64,000 nt of DNA from Dietzia natronolimnaea (GCF_002289575.1 NZ_NTGA01000005.1:1-64000), one strand, 5' to 3'. Positions 44,693 through 54,316 are shown, counted from the stretch's first letter. A program made the numbers and translations. The notes: generated from the sequence alone by a model not told the origin.

Positions 44693-45787
44693 CTAGCTGC
44701 TTCCGAACAGTGCCAGAACCGACGATCCGGATCCGGGCGCCGGGACCACGGGAGGCGGCGTGGAGAGATCGGGGTCGGGTGCCGGAATCGTCACCCGCGT
44801 AGGAGGTACGAGACCCAGGTAGGCCGTCGTCGACAACAGGCGACTGTCGGTGGTGCCGTCCCCGCCCTCACACTGCCACTCGATACCGAGCGGTCCGACC
44901 CCCGCGTTCTGCACCAGTTCGACCGTACTGTTCGGCGATACGGTGACAGTGGGCCCCGGGTACGGAGCGAGGTTGTTGTAGGTGCCATCAGCGTCGGTCG
45001 GACGGGCTTCGAAGGAGCAGTCGAACGATGACGTGCTGGACCTGTTCGTCCAGGTGGTCTTCAGCGACCACGCGGCGTACCCCTTCTCCGCCGTTGCTGC
45101 CAGTGAGATCGGTCCACTGTCCGGCGCCGGGGGCGGAGGCGTGTACCCGGGAGGGCCTGCCAGCGGCGTCCCGGTGGAACCCGCCAGGTCAACCCCGATG
45201 GCGTCGGTGAAGATCGCGCCTGTGACATCGGCGTAGATCCTCGCACCCGTCAGATCCGCGCCCGTGAAGTCCGCACCCGTCAGGTCGGCCATGTTGAACT
45301 GTGCGTTGGTCAGATCGGCGTCAGCGAATGTCGCGTCCCGTGCGTTGGTCTGCCACAACCGGGCACCGGTGAGGACTGCGCCCGTCGCGTCCAGCATCTG
45401 CATACCGGCATTGGTGAAGTACGCGCCGACGGCGGAGACCGATCGCAGATTCGCGGCAGCCAGGTCAGCACCGGAGAAATCGGTGCCTACGGGGAATGCG
45501 CGCCCCTCCATGTTCACGCGTTCGAATTCTCCACTCACCCAGAGCACGTCGACGAACGGTGGGGTGGAGAGGTCGTAGCCACTCAGGTCCGCACCGAAGC
45601 AACTGGCATTCACGCCTTGGACATAGGGCAGGGTGCACCCGGGGACGGTGACACCGCTGCTGTCCACGATCGGGTCCGCCGGAGCGGCATACGCCGCGGG
45701 CAGCGCAGGCCAGAGCAACGCCGCGACGACGAGCGCCACGACGCCCACCCGTAGTGCGCCCCGCCCTGATACTGACCCGAAGCACAT
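44693..45787 (-). CDS. Secreted pentapeptide-repeat protein
   Basis: A 364-residue exported protein. Signal peptide about 1-35 (VGVVALVVAALLWPALPAAYA). Residues about 65-215 carry A(D/N)LxX pentapeptide repeats (for example TDFSGADLAAANL and ADLTGADFTGADLTGA), which fold as a right-handed beta-helix. A proline-rich linker (PPPPAPDSG) leads to a domain of about 110 residues with two cysteines (FDCSFEA, EWQCEGG) that looks immunoglobulin-like, and a proline/serine end (STPPPVVPAPGSGSS). Most bacterial pentapeptide proteins are cytoplasmic (for example MfpA/Qnr); a secreted one must act outside. No known function. Confidence 0.78.
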   Translation of the reverse strand: MCFGSVSGRGALRVGVVALVVAALLWPALPAAYAAPADPIVDSSGVTVPGCTLPYVQGVNASCFGADLSGYDLSTPPFVDVLWVSGEFERVNMEGRAFPVGTDFSGADLAAANLRSVSAVGAYFTNAGMQMLDATGAVLTGARLWQTNARDATFADADLTNAQFNMADLTGADFTGADLTGARIYADVTGAIFTDAIGVDLAGSTGTPLAGPPGYTPPPPAPDSGPISLAATAEKGYAAWSLKTTWTNRSSTSSFDCSFEARPTDADGTYNNLAPYPGPTVTVSPNSTVELVQNAGVGPLGIEWQCEGGDGTTDSRLLSTTAYLGLVPPTRVTIPAPDPDLSTPPPVVPAPGSGSSVLALFGSS

Positions 45788-45935
45788 GACAGACGTGGAA
45801 ATCGGTGGGATTCCTGACGCTCTGGCCCTCGACCGGGGAAGACCCCCGTGACTACGCCAATGGTTACCACGGATCTCGCGGACCCATGAGCGTTACTCGA
45901 TTGGACGACGAGGCCGGGCGACGCTGCCTGGACCG

Positions 45936-47351
45936 CTACCGGTGGCCGGCCCCGTCCGCCCCCCGTAACCGGGCGCTCAGCGCGGGGAGATCGAGGGACG
46001 GGGTGTCCAGCAGCAGTTCGATCAACCCTGCGGCCTCGTCCGCCGTCCAACCCGCCAGACGCAGGTTCCGGTCGGCCTTCGCGCGGATCGCCTCTTCGGG
46101 GACCGGCCGCCCGGCCCCTCCGAGGACGTCGCGGACCGTTGCGGTGAGAACGCGACCGTCTGTGGTCCGCGCGTCGACACGGGCCGGGTACCGGGCGGGG
46201 AACCCGGAATCATCCCAGAGCTCGTAGGTCATCCGGCCGGCCACCGCGGCCCGCTGCCCACCGATCGGGTCGGTGAACAGGGAGTTCCTGACCTCGCCGT
46301 CCACCAACCGAGCCGCGAGGACGTACGGGAGGCTCCACCGCGCATCGTGTCCGCTCGGGGGTGACTGTCTGGCACTCCACGGTTCGGCGATCACCGGTGC
46401 GGCCCCGGTGGGGACGTGACAGTGGAGACTGTCGATGTCGGCCGGCCGGAGGCCCTCCGCGAGCAACTGCTCGACGGCCTCCACGAACGGATGGATGAAG
46501 TGACAACACGGGATCAGCTTGTACGCGGCGTCCGGGAGGTGCCACTTCTCACCGAGGTCGCCCAACAACGCGTCGAGCCTGGCCGGCGCTCCGGGGTCGT
46601 CCGCGAACAAGGTGTAGAAGCCGTGGTCGCCGTCGAGCACTCTCGACGGCCCGGTGATCCCCGCCCGGGCGAGCTCCGCCGCCCACAGTCCCGAGTGTGC
46701 GGCCCACGCCGGCTGTGCGGCCTTGACCGTCGCCCCCTCCGCGAGGAAGGCGAACGTTCCGCCGGGTTGGCTGCCGGCGATGCCGAGGGCGTCGGCGCCG
46801 TTGTCCGTGTCCCCTCGGATCAGGATCGACACCAGTGCAGCGGCGAACGGGCCGGCGGCGCTCGTGGTCTGGAAGCCGCGGGACTGCAGGGTTCCCGGGC
46901 TGGCCAGGCCCATCCGGATGAGGACCTCCCACCCGACGGCATAGGCGGCGGTCATCCGGTCGCCGTCCGCGCCACTGGACTCGGCCGCGGCCAGCGCCGC
47001 CGACGTCAGGGTCGAACTCCCGTGCATCACCGAGGCGACGTGGGTGTCGTCGAACTCCAGGGAGTGGATGAGGGCACCGTTGGCCAGAGCCGAGACCGGG
47101 GCCGGTGCGCCGTCCAGTCGTCCGAGTACGGTGCAGGGGCCGTGACCGGACGAGTCGGCGATGCTGGTGACTGTCCTGACAGGACCGCTGACGGATCCCA
47201 GGATCCCGACGCCCAGGCTGTCGAGCAGATGGAGCCTGGCGGACGCCAGGACGGTGTCGGGGACCGAGGTCATCGCCTCCGCGGCCGCTGCCACGAGCTT
47301 CTCAGACAGAGACTTCTCGCTGTCAGACACAGGAGTCGGGGTCGAGTTCAT
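45936..47351 (-). CDS. MmgE/PrpD family protein, copy 1
   Basis: A 471-residue protein of the MmgE/PrpD family, which includes 2-methylcitrate dehydratase, cis-aconitate decarboxylase and iminodisuccinate epimerase. LLDSLGVGILGS, ALIHSLEFDDTHVASVMHGSSTLTSAALAAAE and KLIPCCHFIHPFVEAVEQL are family blocks, with the active-site Asp/His pair in EFDDTH and MHGS. It overlaps copy 2 by four bases and is the last gene of the catabolic cluster. It is not a normal PrpD, since no prpB/prpC neighbours exist. Likely adds or removes water, or decarboxylates, an acid intermediate. Confidence 0.88.
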   Translation of the reverse strand: MNSTPTPVSDSEKSLSEKLVAAAAEAMTSVPDTVLASARLHLLDSLGVGILGSVSGPVRTVTSIADSSGHGPCTVLGRLDGAPAPVSALANGALIHSLEFDDTHVASVMHGSSTLTSAALAAAESSGADGDRMTAAYAVGWEVLIRMGLASPGTLQSRGFQTTSAAGPFAAALVSILIRGDTDNGADALGIAGSQPGGTFAFLAEGATVKAAQPAWAAHSGLWAAELARAGITGPSRVLDGDHGFYTLFADDPGAPARLDALLGDLGEKWHLPDAAYKLIPCCHFIHPFVEAVEQLLAEGLRPADIDSLHCHVPTGAAPVIAEPWSARQSPPSGHDARWSLPYVLAARLVDGEVRNSLFTDPIGGQRAAVAGRMTYELWDDSGFPARYPARVDARTTDGRVLTATVRDVLGGAGRPVPEEAIRAKADRNLRLAGWTADEAAGLIELLLDTPSLDLPALSARLRGADGAGHR

Positions 47352-48718
47352 CGGCCGACCTCCGGGATGAGTGAGGCCAGGACTGCCGCCCAGGGCTCGT
47401 CCCCCGCCACCCCGCCGTTCACGATCTGCGCTGCGACTCCGGCGAAGTCGGGAAGGTGCCCGGACGTGAGGTCCGCCGCCTTCTGTAGCACCTCGGCCTC
47501 GCCCAATGGCCTGTCCGGACCGCCGACGGCGCTGAGGCACTCGGCGTCGCGCCGCGACCCGTCGGCGTACCGGACCGTCACCCTGGCGGGACGGTCGTGA
47601 GGCGGCTCCGGCAGGGAGTCGTACGGCGTCAGCTGGACCAGATCACGCAGTGCCGCGACAGTGGGGTCGCCCAGACCGCCGGAGGCGAAGACGCGGGCGT
47701 CACCGGACCCGGACGCCAGGACCGCCGCGACGACGTGCGGAACGGAGAACTTGCCGCCGAGTGCCGTGGTCGGGGCGCGGTCGTCGAGGGCCATCGCCAG
47801 CGGATGGGTGGCCACCTCGATCGCCACGACGTCCTCGGGGGACGGGAGCGGCGCTCCGCCGGTGATCTCCAGCGCACACTCGAGGGCGGCGTGGGTGTAC
47901 TGACAGGCGGCGTAACGCTTGTGGTAGCCGTCGATGATGGCCCATGTGTCGCGCTCGGATGCCAGCTCTGCGGGATCGACGCTCTGCCCATATGTCGAAC
48001 CGAAGACGTCGAACAGCGTGACGGCGTCCCCGCGGAGTCCGGCTGCGGCGGCGTCGGAGGCGAGGAATCCCAGCACAGCTCCTCCCCCGGCCCAGACGTT
48101 GCGGACCTGGGCTCCCACCGTGGCGTGACGGAACTGGCCGGCCATGCTCATGGTGGCCGCCGCGTCCACCGCCCCGAGGACGGCCCCACCGCTCCGCGTC
48201 CGGAGCCAGGTCACCGCCGCGGCGGCGCCGATCGGCGACAGAGTGGCGTGCGGATGCAGGGTCAGAGGACGAGGGGCCGGAAACGCCCTGGCCACCGCGG
48301 TGGCCACCTCGTACCCCACGACCACCGCGTTGAGCAGGTCGTCGACCGACGCACCGGTGACCTCGGCCTCGGCCATCGCCGCGGGAATGGCGTACAGCCC
48401 TCCATGACACGTCGCGGGCCGGTACCCCTCGTCCAGCTCGTCCCATCCCGCCGCGACGGCGTTCGCCGCTGCGGCCCGCTCGCGCGGGGCACGGCCACCC
48501 GCGACGACGGTGGCCTCGCCGCGCACGTCACCACGGGACATCGCGTCGGCGAAGGTCCGGATCTCGTCGTGCTGTCGACCGAACACCATCGCGGCGAGGT
48601 CGTCGACGAGTACCAGCGCGGCCTTGCGCCTGAGACGTGGGTCGGCGCCGACCGGATCACCCGACAGCCGGTCGGCGAGGCGGTCACGCCACTCGATCCA
48701 CCCCGGAGCGCCGCTCAT
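47348..48718 (-). CDS. MmgE/PrpD family protein, copy 2
   Basis: A 456-residue paralogue of the next gene, only distantly similar to it. Family blocks: LVDDLAAMVFG, NAVAAGWDELDEGYRPATCHGGLYAIPAAMAEAE and YQYTHAALE-like CQYTHAALECAL. The equivalent of the EFDDTH motif is ELDEGY, and the following His is in CHGG, so the active site differs and substrate or reaction may differ from copy 1. Start overlaps the flavoprotein stop and stop overlaps copy 1, so three genes are translationally linked. Confidence 0.87.
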   Translation of the reverse strand: MSGAPGWIEWRDRLADRLSGDPVGADPRLRRKAALVLVDDLAAMVFGRQHDEIRTFADAMSRGDVRGEATVVAGGRAPRERAAAANAVAAGWDELDEGYRPATCHGGLYAIPAAMAEAEVTGASVDDLLNAVVVGYEVATAVARAFPAPRPLTLHPHATLSPIGAAAAVTWLRTRSGGAVLGAVDAAATMSMAGQFRHATVGAQVRNVWAGGGAVLGFLASDAAAAGLRGDAVTLFDVFGSTYGQSVDPAELASERDTWAIIDGYHKRYAACQYTHAALECALEITGGAPLPSPEDVVAIEVATHPLAMALDDRAPTTALGGKFSVPHVVAAVLASGSGDARVFASGGLGDPTVAALRDLVQLTPYDSLPEPPHDRPARVTVRYADGSRRDAECLSAVGGPDRPLGEAEVLQKAADLTSGHLPDFAGVAAQIVNGGVAGDEPWAAVLASLIPEVGR

Positions 48719-50109
48719 CTGGCGGCCGCCGCGGCGGCACCGGCCAGCTGACCCAGACCGATCGCCGTGAGCAACCCGTTGCCCGACGAATACCCGCGCC
48801 CTCCGCTCTGACCACTCACGCCGGCCGCGACGCCACCCACGGCGAGCAGACCCGGGATGGTGGAGCCGTCAGCACGCAGCACCCGTCCCTCGTCGTCGAT
48901 CCGGAGCCCACCCTGGGTGTGGAACAACCCCGGGGTGACCCGGACCGCGACGTAGGGAGGCTCCAGCGGCGCCATGGCGAACTCACTCCGCCCGTGTTCG
49001 TCGGGGCGCTCTCCCCGCGCCGCCGCCTCGTAGTTCTCGAGTGTCCGGATCACCGCGTCCTCCGGTGCGCCCGTCACCGCGGCGAGCTCGGTGGTCGTCA
49101 CACACTCCTTGGCACCGCCCATCTCGACGAGGTCGCGGAACTCGTCCTCGAGCGAGGTCACATCCCTGATCCGGGTGTCGAACACCGCCCAGATAGGTCC
49201 CTGACCTGCCAGGACCTCGGTCGTGAAGCCGGAGTACCCGACGATCTCGTCGCCGAGCCGGCTACCGGTCGAGTCGATGAGCACCCCACCCTTCTCGACC
49301 GTGGTCCACGACAGGATGTTGCCGTACGGGTAGGCCACCGCGGCGTACCCCTGGTAGGCCGCCTGGTTGTCCATCTCGCCGCCGAGCTCCAGCCCCCACT
49401 CGATCGCCTCCCCCGTCGATCCCGGTGCACCGAAGTACTCGAGCCCGACCAGTTCCGGTGCCCACTCACCCACGAGGGTGCGATTGGCCGCGAACCCGTT
49501 GGCGGCGAGGATGACCGCACGGGAGCGCAGCGTGTACTCCTGCACCCGCTCCCCGGCCACCCGGACGCCGCGCACGACTCCGTCCTCCACGAGCAGACCC
49601 GCGACGGGGTTTCCGGTGACCACCTCGACGCCCGCGCGGCCGCACGCGGCCACCAGGTCATCGACCAGGTCCTGACCACGACGGGACGGCGGGGCGTGCA
49701 GCCGGTTGACCGAGTGGCCGACGTGCTTGTACTCCATGATCAACTTGAGGTTGATCCCGTGGGTGTCCACGAGCCAGTCCACCAGCCCACCCGACGACCG
49801 GGCCAGCCGTCTGGTCAGATGCTCGGCCTCGTGCGGTCCGCTCTGCCGGAGCAGGTCCGCCGTCATTCGCTCGGCGTCGTCCTCCACACCCGCCTCGCTC
49901 TGCTGGCGGGTACCGGCGCCCGGCACTGATCCGGTGGACAGCGCGGTGTTACCGCCGGGGACGTCGAGCTTCTCGAGTACGACCACGGATGCGCCGGAGT
50001 CCGCGGCCGCGAGGGCCGCGGTCAGACCGCCTCCGCCTGCTCCGACGACCACGACGTCGATATCGACCTCGGCGTCGACGTCGGACTGGGATGAGACCTC
50101 ATTGACCAT
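48715..50109 (-). CDS. FAD-dependent oxidoreductase (fumarate reductase/TcuA-like)
   Basis: A 464-residue soluble flavoprotein. The FAD dinucleotide motif VVVVGAGGGGLTAALAAADSGASVVVLEK is at residues 18-47 and the C-terminal FAD segment is GRGYSSGNGLLTAIGLGQLAG. The body matches FAD_binding_2 proteins, which reduce or oxidise C=C bonds next to carboxylates (fumarate reductase, tricarballylate dehydrogenase TcuA). Size is that of TcuA. No signal peptide or heme motif, so electrons come from a soluble donor. First of the coupled trio with the two MmgE/PrpD genes. Confidence 0.85.
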   Translation of the reverse strand: MVNEVSSQSDVDAEVDIDVVVVGAGGGGLTAALAAADSGASVVVLEKLDVPGGNTALSTGSVPGAGTRQQSEAGVEDDAERMTADLLRQSGPHEAEHLTRRLARSSGGLVDWLVDTHGINLKLIMEYKHVGHSVNRLHAPPSRRGQDLVDDLVAACGRAGVEVVTGNPVAGLLVEDGVVRGVRVAGERVQEYTLRSRAVILAANGFAANRTLVGEWAPELVGLEYFGAPGSTGEAIEWGLELGGEMDNQAAYQGYAAVAYPYGNILSWTTVEKGGVLIDSTGSRLGDEIVGYSGFTTEVLAGQGPIWAVFDTRIRDVTSLEDEFRDLVEMGGAKECVTTTELAAVTGAPEDAVIRTLENYEAAARGERPDEHGRSEFAMAPLEPPYVAVRVTPGLFHTQGGLRIDDEGRVLRADGSTIPGLLAVGGVAAGVSGQSGGRGYSSGNGLLTAIGLGQLAGAAAAAAR

Positions 50110-50196
50110 CTGAACGGAACCTGTTGCTTTCTACATCGGTGAGTCGAGTGTTATCCGGTCGTCACGACCGCCGGCCGTGTGACCTGGTCCCGCTGC

Positions 50197-50952
50197 CTAA
50201 CCGGGCACCCTCGCCATGAGGCCGCCGTCGACCAGTATCGGCGTACCGGTCACGAAGGCCGCATCGGGCGAGAAGAGGAAGGAGATCGCCCCGGCGACGT
50301 CCTCCGGACTCCCCATCCGGCCCAACGGGGCGGCAGCGGCGGCGCCGCCGGCAGCCCCGGACGGGTCGTCCTGGGAATCGAAGAAGCCCTGGAGGTTGGG
50401 GGTCAGGATGAAGCCTGGGCACACGGCGTTCACGCGGATGCCGTGGGGAGCCCCGTCGAGGGCCATCGCCTTGGTGAGGGCCAGCACGGCTCCCTTGGAG
50501 GCCACATACGCGGCGTCCTGGGGGAACGCGGCGAACGACGCCGTCGACGCCACCAGGACGATGCTGCCCCCGCCCGGGACCATGGCAGGCCACAGGTGCC
50601 GGTTCAGCGCGTAGATGCTGGTGAGGTTGACGTCCATCTGGCGCTGCCACTCGTTTGGCGTGAGCTGATCCAATGCCCCGACGATCGTCTGCCCGGCGTT
50701 GTGCAACACGGCCGTGGGCGGTCCGTGCTGGTCGATCAGGGCAGGCAGAGTGTTCTCGACCGCGGCTGGGTCGGTCACGTCGAAGGCCGCGTAACGGGCG
50801 TCCTCACCGCACTCCGCGGCCGCCTCGGCGAGCCTGGCCTCGTTCCTGCCCAGCAGGACGACCCGGTAGCCGTCCGCCGCCAGGCGCACCGCCGCTCCCC
50901 GGCCGATCCCGGAACTCGCGCCCGACACATAGGCGGTGCCACGACCACTCAT
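50197..50952 (-). CDS. Short-chain dehydrogenase/reductase, copy 1
   Basis: A 251-residue classical SDR. Cofactor motif VSGASSGIGRGAA at the N-terminus, catalytic Ser in VASTAS and Tyr-Lys in YVASKG. The residue after the first strand region (LLGRNEARL, with Arg) suggests NADP(H). The C-terminus has an unusually Ala/Gly-rich loop (SGAAGGAAAAAPLG). Start overlaps the next SDR by four bases. Probably oxidises or reduces a hydroxy/keto intermediate. Confidence 0.9.
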   Translation of the reverse strand: MSGRGTAYVSGASSGIGRGAAVRLAADGYRVVLLGRNEARLAEAAAECGEDARYAAFDVTDPAAVENTLPALIDQHGPPTAVLHNAGQTIVGALDQLTPNEWQRQMDVNLTSIYALNRHLWPAMVPGGGSIVLVASTASFAAFPQDAAYVASKGAVLALTKAMALDGAPHGIRVNAVCPGFILTPNLQGFFDSQDDPSGAAGGAAAAAPLGRMGSPEDVAGAISFLFSPDAAFVTGTPILVDGGLMARVPG

Positions 50953-51704
50953 TCCGCACCACCCATCGGGAGCGCCGGCTCACCGGCGGTCCAGCCGCCG
51001 TCGACCGGCATGACGACACCCGTGACGGCGGAGGCCGCGGGAGAGGCCAGGAACGCGATGACCGCGCCGATCTCCTCGGTCTCGAACATCCGCCCCAACG
51101 GGACCCGGCGCGACACGGCGGCGTCCAACTCGGGGGTCATCTGCTGCTTGGCCATGGGGGTGAGGGTGAAGCCCGGGCAGATGGCGTTCACCCGGACACC
51201 CGCCGGGGCCCAGTCGATCGCCATCGACCGGGTGAGCGCCGCGACGGCGCCCTTGGACGCCGAATAGGCCGACTGGTCGGGCAGACTCACCAGAGCCGCC
51301 TGCGAGGCGATGTTGACGATCGCGCCACCCGAGGCAGTCAACGCCGGATGCAGCGCCTGACTGGCATGGACGATGCCCATCACGTTGACGTTGAAGCACT
51401 TGAGGAAGTCCTGCGGGTCGACGCGCTCGAACGGCAGGTTCGCGGTGATCACCCCGGCGCAGTTGACCAGCGCGTCCACCGCGCCGTGGTCGGCGAGCAC
51501 GGCCTGCGCGGCCGACTGCACCGAGGCGGGGTCGGTGAGGTCGAGCGGACCCGCCTCGGGCGTACCCGCCAGGTCCCACCCGACGACGGTGGCGCCCTGC
51601 GCGCGGAGGACCTCGACCGCGGTGGCGCCGATTCCGGTGGCCGCTCCGGTCACCACCACCACCTTGCCGCCGAGTGGGGCCGGGATCGTTCTCTGTTCGG
51701 ACAT
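50949..51704 (-). CDS. Short-chain dehydrogenase/reductase, copy 2
   Basis: A 251-residue classical SDR. Cofactor motif VTGAATGIGATAVEVL, an acidic residue after beta-2 (GWDLAGTPE) typical of NAD(H) binding, catalytic IASQAALVSLPDQSAYSASKG. Differs from copy 1 in cofactor preference, so the two may work in opposite directions or on successive steps. It begins 21 bases after the OYE-type gene. Confidence 0.9.
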   Translation of the reverse strand: MSEQRTIPAPLGGKVVVVTGAATGIGATAVEVLRAQGATVVGWDLAGTPEAGPLDLTDPASVQSAAQAVLADHGAVDALVNCAGVITANLPFERVDPQDFLKCFNVNVMGIVHASQALHPALTASGGAIVNIASQAALVSLPDQSAYSASKGAVAALTRSMAIDWAPAGVRVNAICPGFTLTPMAKQQMTPELDAAVSRRVPLGRMFETEEIGAVIAFLASPAASAVTGVVMPVDGGWTAGEPALPMGGAE

Positions 51705-51725
51705 GGTGTTCTCCTGACGAGGTCG

Positions 51726-52838
51726 TTAGTGCTGTACGGCCGGGTAGTCGATGTACCCGGTGTCGCCGCCGGTGTAGAAGGTGGATTCGTCCCACTCCAC
51801 CCGCTCGATCCCGTGCCGCCACCGTTCGAGCAGGTCCGGGTTGGAGATGAACAATCTGCCCACACTCACCAGGTCGGCCTGCCCGGCCTCCAGGAGAGGC
51901 TCGAGGTCCTCCCGCTCGCTGGGCCCGTGGAATCCGGTGTTCAACATGTAGGTGGTACTCCACCGTCCGCGGAGCTGCTCGTGCAGCGGCGTCGACCGGC
52001 GACGCAACGTATGCAGGTAGGCGATCCGCAGTTCGTCGATCTGGTCGATCAGGGAGAGGTACGTCTCGTCGTTGCCCTTGTCCGCCATGTCGTTGAACTG
52101 GCCTCCGGGCGAGATCCGCAGCCCCACCCGGTCGTGACCGATCCGGTCACAGACCGCGCGCAGAAGCTCCACCACGAACAGAGACCGGGCCTCCGGGCTG
52201 CCCCCGTAGGCGTCGGTGCGGTGGTTGGTCCCCGGGGAGAGGAACTGGTGGGGCAGGTAACCGTTGGCCCCGTGGATCTCCACCCCGTCCATCCCGGCGC
52301 GCACGGCCCGCTCGGAGGCGTCCGCGAAGTCTCGGATGATCCCGTCGATCCCGTCCTGGTCGAGCTCGGTCGGCACGGGCGCCGGGACCATCACGCGGTC
52401 GATGGTCTCGACCTCGATCTCCGCGCGGATCGGGCTCGGCGCGACCACCTTCGCACCGGGCGGCATGAAGCTCTCGTGGCTCATCCTCCCCGTGTGCATG
52501 AGCTGGCAGAAGATCTTCCCACCGCTGGCATGCACCGCGTCCGTGACCTTCGCCCACTGGGCTTCCTGCCGGTCGTCGTGGACTCCGGGCGTCCCGGGGT
52601 AGCCCTGCCCCGCCGCGGAGGGCTGGGCGGCCTCCGAGACGATGAGGCCCGCACCGGCGCGTTGTTGGTAGTAGGTCACCGCCGAGTCCGGAAGCACTCC
52701 GGCCCTGTCTGCGCGGTTCCGCGTCATGGGAGCCATCACGACGCGGTTCGCCAGCTCGATGCGACCGAGCCGCCACGGTTCGAACAGCAGTGACGACTCC
52801 GTGGCCTGTGCGTTCACGATCTCACCGGTCCCGTTCAC
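51726..52838 (-). CDS. Old Yellow Enzyme-family NADH:flavin oxidoreductase
   Basis: A 370-residue FMN enzyme of the OYE family (like NemA or XenB), reducing activated C=C bonds. N-terminal RIELANRVVMAPMTRNRA, the QLMHTGRMSHE block, substrate motif HGANGYLPHQFLSP with the His-Asn pair, and GRLFISNPDLLERW at the phosphate site. The GTG at 52838 overlaps the aldehyde dehydrogenase stop (GTGA); a GTG seven codons later is an alternative. Fits reduction of an alpha,beta-unsaturated acid, imide or aldehyde. Confidence 0.9.
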   Translation of the reverse strand: MNGTGEIVNAQATESSLLFEPWRLGRIELANRVVMAPMTRNRADRAGVLPDSAVTYYQQRAGAGLIVSEAAQPSAAGQGYPGTPGVHDDRQEAQWAKVTDAVHASGGKIFCQLMHTGRMSHESFMPPGAKVVAPSPIRAEIEVETIDRVMVPAPVPTELDQDGIDGIIRDFADASERAVRAGMDGVEIHGANGYLPHQFLSPGTNHRTDAYGGSPEARSLFVVELLRAVCDRIGHDRVGLRISPGGQFNDMADKGNDETYLSLIDQIDELRIAYLHTLRRRSTPLHEQLRGRWSTTYMLNTGFHGPSEREDLEPLLEAGQADLVSVGRLFISNPDLLERWRHGIERVEWDESTFYTGGDTGYIDYPAVQH

Positions 52839-54316
52839 TCGGCGATGTCCACGCACACGGTCTTGAGGTCCGTGTAGTCGTGCAGGACCTCGTGGCCCAT
52901 CTCCCGGCCCCAGCCCGACTCCTTCATGCCGCCGAAGGGCATGCTCGGGTCGAAGATCCCGTAGGTGTTGACCCACACGGTGCCCGCCCGGAGCTTCGCG
53001 GCGACACGATGTGCCCGGCCGACGCTGCCCGTCCAGATCCCGGCCGCGAGCCCGTACCGGGTGTCGTTGGCGAGTTCGACGACCTCGTCCTCAGAACTGA
53101 ACCGCGACACCACCACCACCGGACCGAAGATCTCCTCCTTGACGATCCTCGAGTCCTGGCCCGCATCCGCGAGGACGGTGGGCTCGATGAAGTACCCGCG
53201 GTCGCCCTTGCGCGAGCCGCCGGTGAGGACGGTGCCCTCGGAGCGTCCGACCTCGAGGTAGGACGAGACGGTGTCGAACTGGGTCTTGCTGGCCACGGGT
53301 CCGATCTCGCTGGTGGGGTCGAACCCGTCGCCGACCGAGATGGCCTCCGCCGCGGCGACGAGCCCGTCCACGACCCGGTCGTACACGTCGTCGTGGACGT
53401 ACAACCGCGCACCGGCGGCGCACGCCTGTCCCGCGTTGTAGAAGATCGCGTTGGCCGAGCCGGCGATGGCCTTGTCCAGGTCCGCGTCCGGGAAGATGAT
53501 GTTCGCGCTCTTGCCACCGAGTTCGAGGGTGACGCGCTTGAGGTTGCCGCCCGCGGCGTCGAGGATCCTGCGACCCGTGGCCGTCGAGCCGGTGAACGAG
53601 ACCTTGTCGATACCGGGGTGCTCGGAGATCGCCTGCCCGGCGGTCGGTCCGAAACCGTTGACCACGTTGAGGACCCCGGGAGGGATGCCGGCCTCGAGGG
53701 CGAGGTGGGCCAGGCGCAGCGCCGAGAGAGGGGTGGCCTCGGCGGGCTTGAGCACCACGGTGTTGCCCGCCGCGAGGGCCGGCGCCAGCTTCCAGGCGGT
53801 GATGACGAGAGGGAAGTTCCACGGCACGATCAGGCCGACGACGCCGAGGGGTTCGCGCCGCGTGTAGGTGTGGTACTCGCCCGGAGCGGAGATCGGGATC
53901 GTCTCACCCTCGATCTTGGTCGCGAAGCCGGACATGTAGTGGTACAGACCGGCGGCCGTGGGGACGTCGCCGTCCCGGGCCGCGAGGTACGGCTTGCCCT
54001 GGTCGAGGGTCTCCACCCGGGCCATCTCCTCGGCGTCGGCCAGGAGCAGGTCGCCGAGTCGCCAGATCGCGGCGGCGCGCTCCTTGGGCTTCATCCTCGA
54101 CCACGGCCCGTTCTCGAACGCCTCCCGGGCTGCTGCGATGGCCCGGTCGACATCCTCGGCACGGCCCTCCGCCACTCTGGCGAACGCCTCGCCGGTGGCG
54201 GGATTGACGGTGTCGAACTCAGCGCCCGCGAGGCCGTCCACCCATTCCCCGCCGATGTGCAGTCGGGTGTGTTCGATCGGCCTGCCGGCGTCGGGCTGGT
54301 TCTGCGAAGTCGTCAT
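52835..54316 (-). CDS. Aldehyde dehydrogenase (NAD(P)+)
   Basis: A 493-residue ALDH-superfamily enzyme. PWNFPLVITAWKLAPALAAGNTVVLKPAE binds the cofactor. The catalytic Glu is in LELGGKSANI and the catalytic Cys in GQACAAGARLYV. EEIFGPVVVVSRF and GRTH-like blocks are in place. Start at ATG 54316 (MTTSQNQPD). The nearest gene upstream is a broken alcohol dehydrogenase that would have fed it an aldehyde. Substrate undetermined. Confidence 0.93.
   Translation of the reverse strand: MTTSQNQPDAGRPIEHTRLHIGGEWVDGLAGAEFDTVNPATGEAFARVAEGRAEDVDRAIAAAREAFENGPWSRMKPKERAAAIWRLGDLLLADAEEMARVETLDQGKPYLAARDGDVPTAAGLYHYMSGFATKIEGETIPISAPGEYHTYTRREPLGVVGLIVPWNFPLVITAWKLAPALAAGNTVVLKPAEATPLSALRLAHLALEAGIPPGVLNVVNGFGPTAGQAISEHPGIDKVSFTGSTATGRRILDAAGGNLKRVTLELGGKSANIIFPDADLDKAIAGSANAIFYNAGQACAAGARLYVHDDVYDRVVDGLVAAAEAISVGDGFDPTSEIGPVASKTQFDTVSSYLEVGRSEGTVLTGGSRKGDRGYFIEPTVLADAGQDSRIVKEEIFGPVVVVSRFSSEDEVVELANDTRYGLAAGIWTGSVGRAHRVAAKLRAGTVWVNTYGIFDPSMPFGGMKESGWGREMGHEVLHDYTDLKTVCVDIAE

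Noticed and set aside
45788-45935. Gene or terminator between the pentapeptide gene and the catabolic cluster
   Set aside because: No open frame with coding character and no stable hairpin could be supported.
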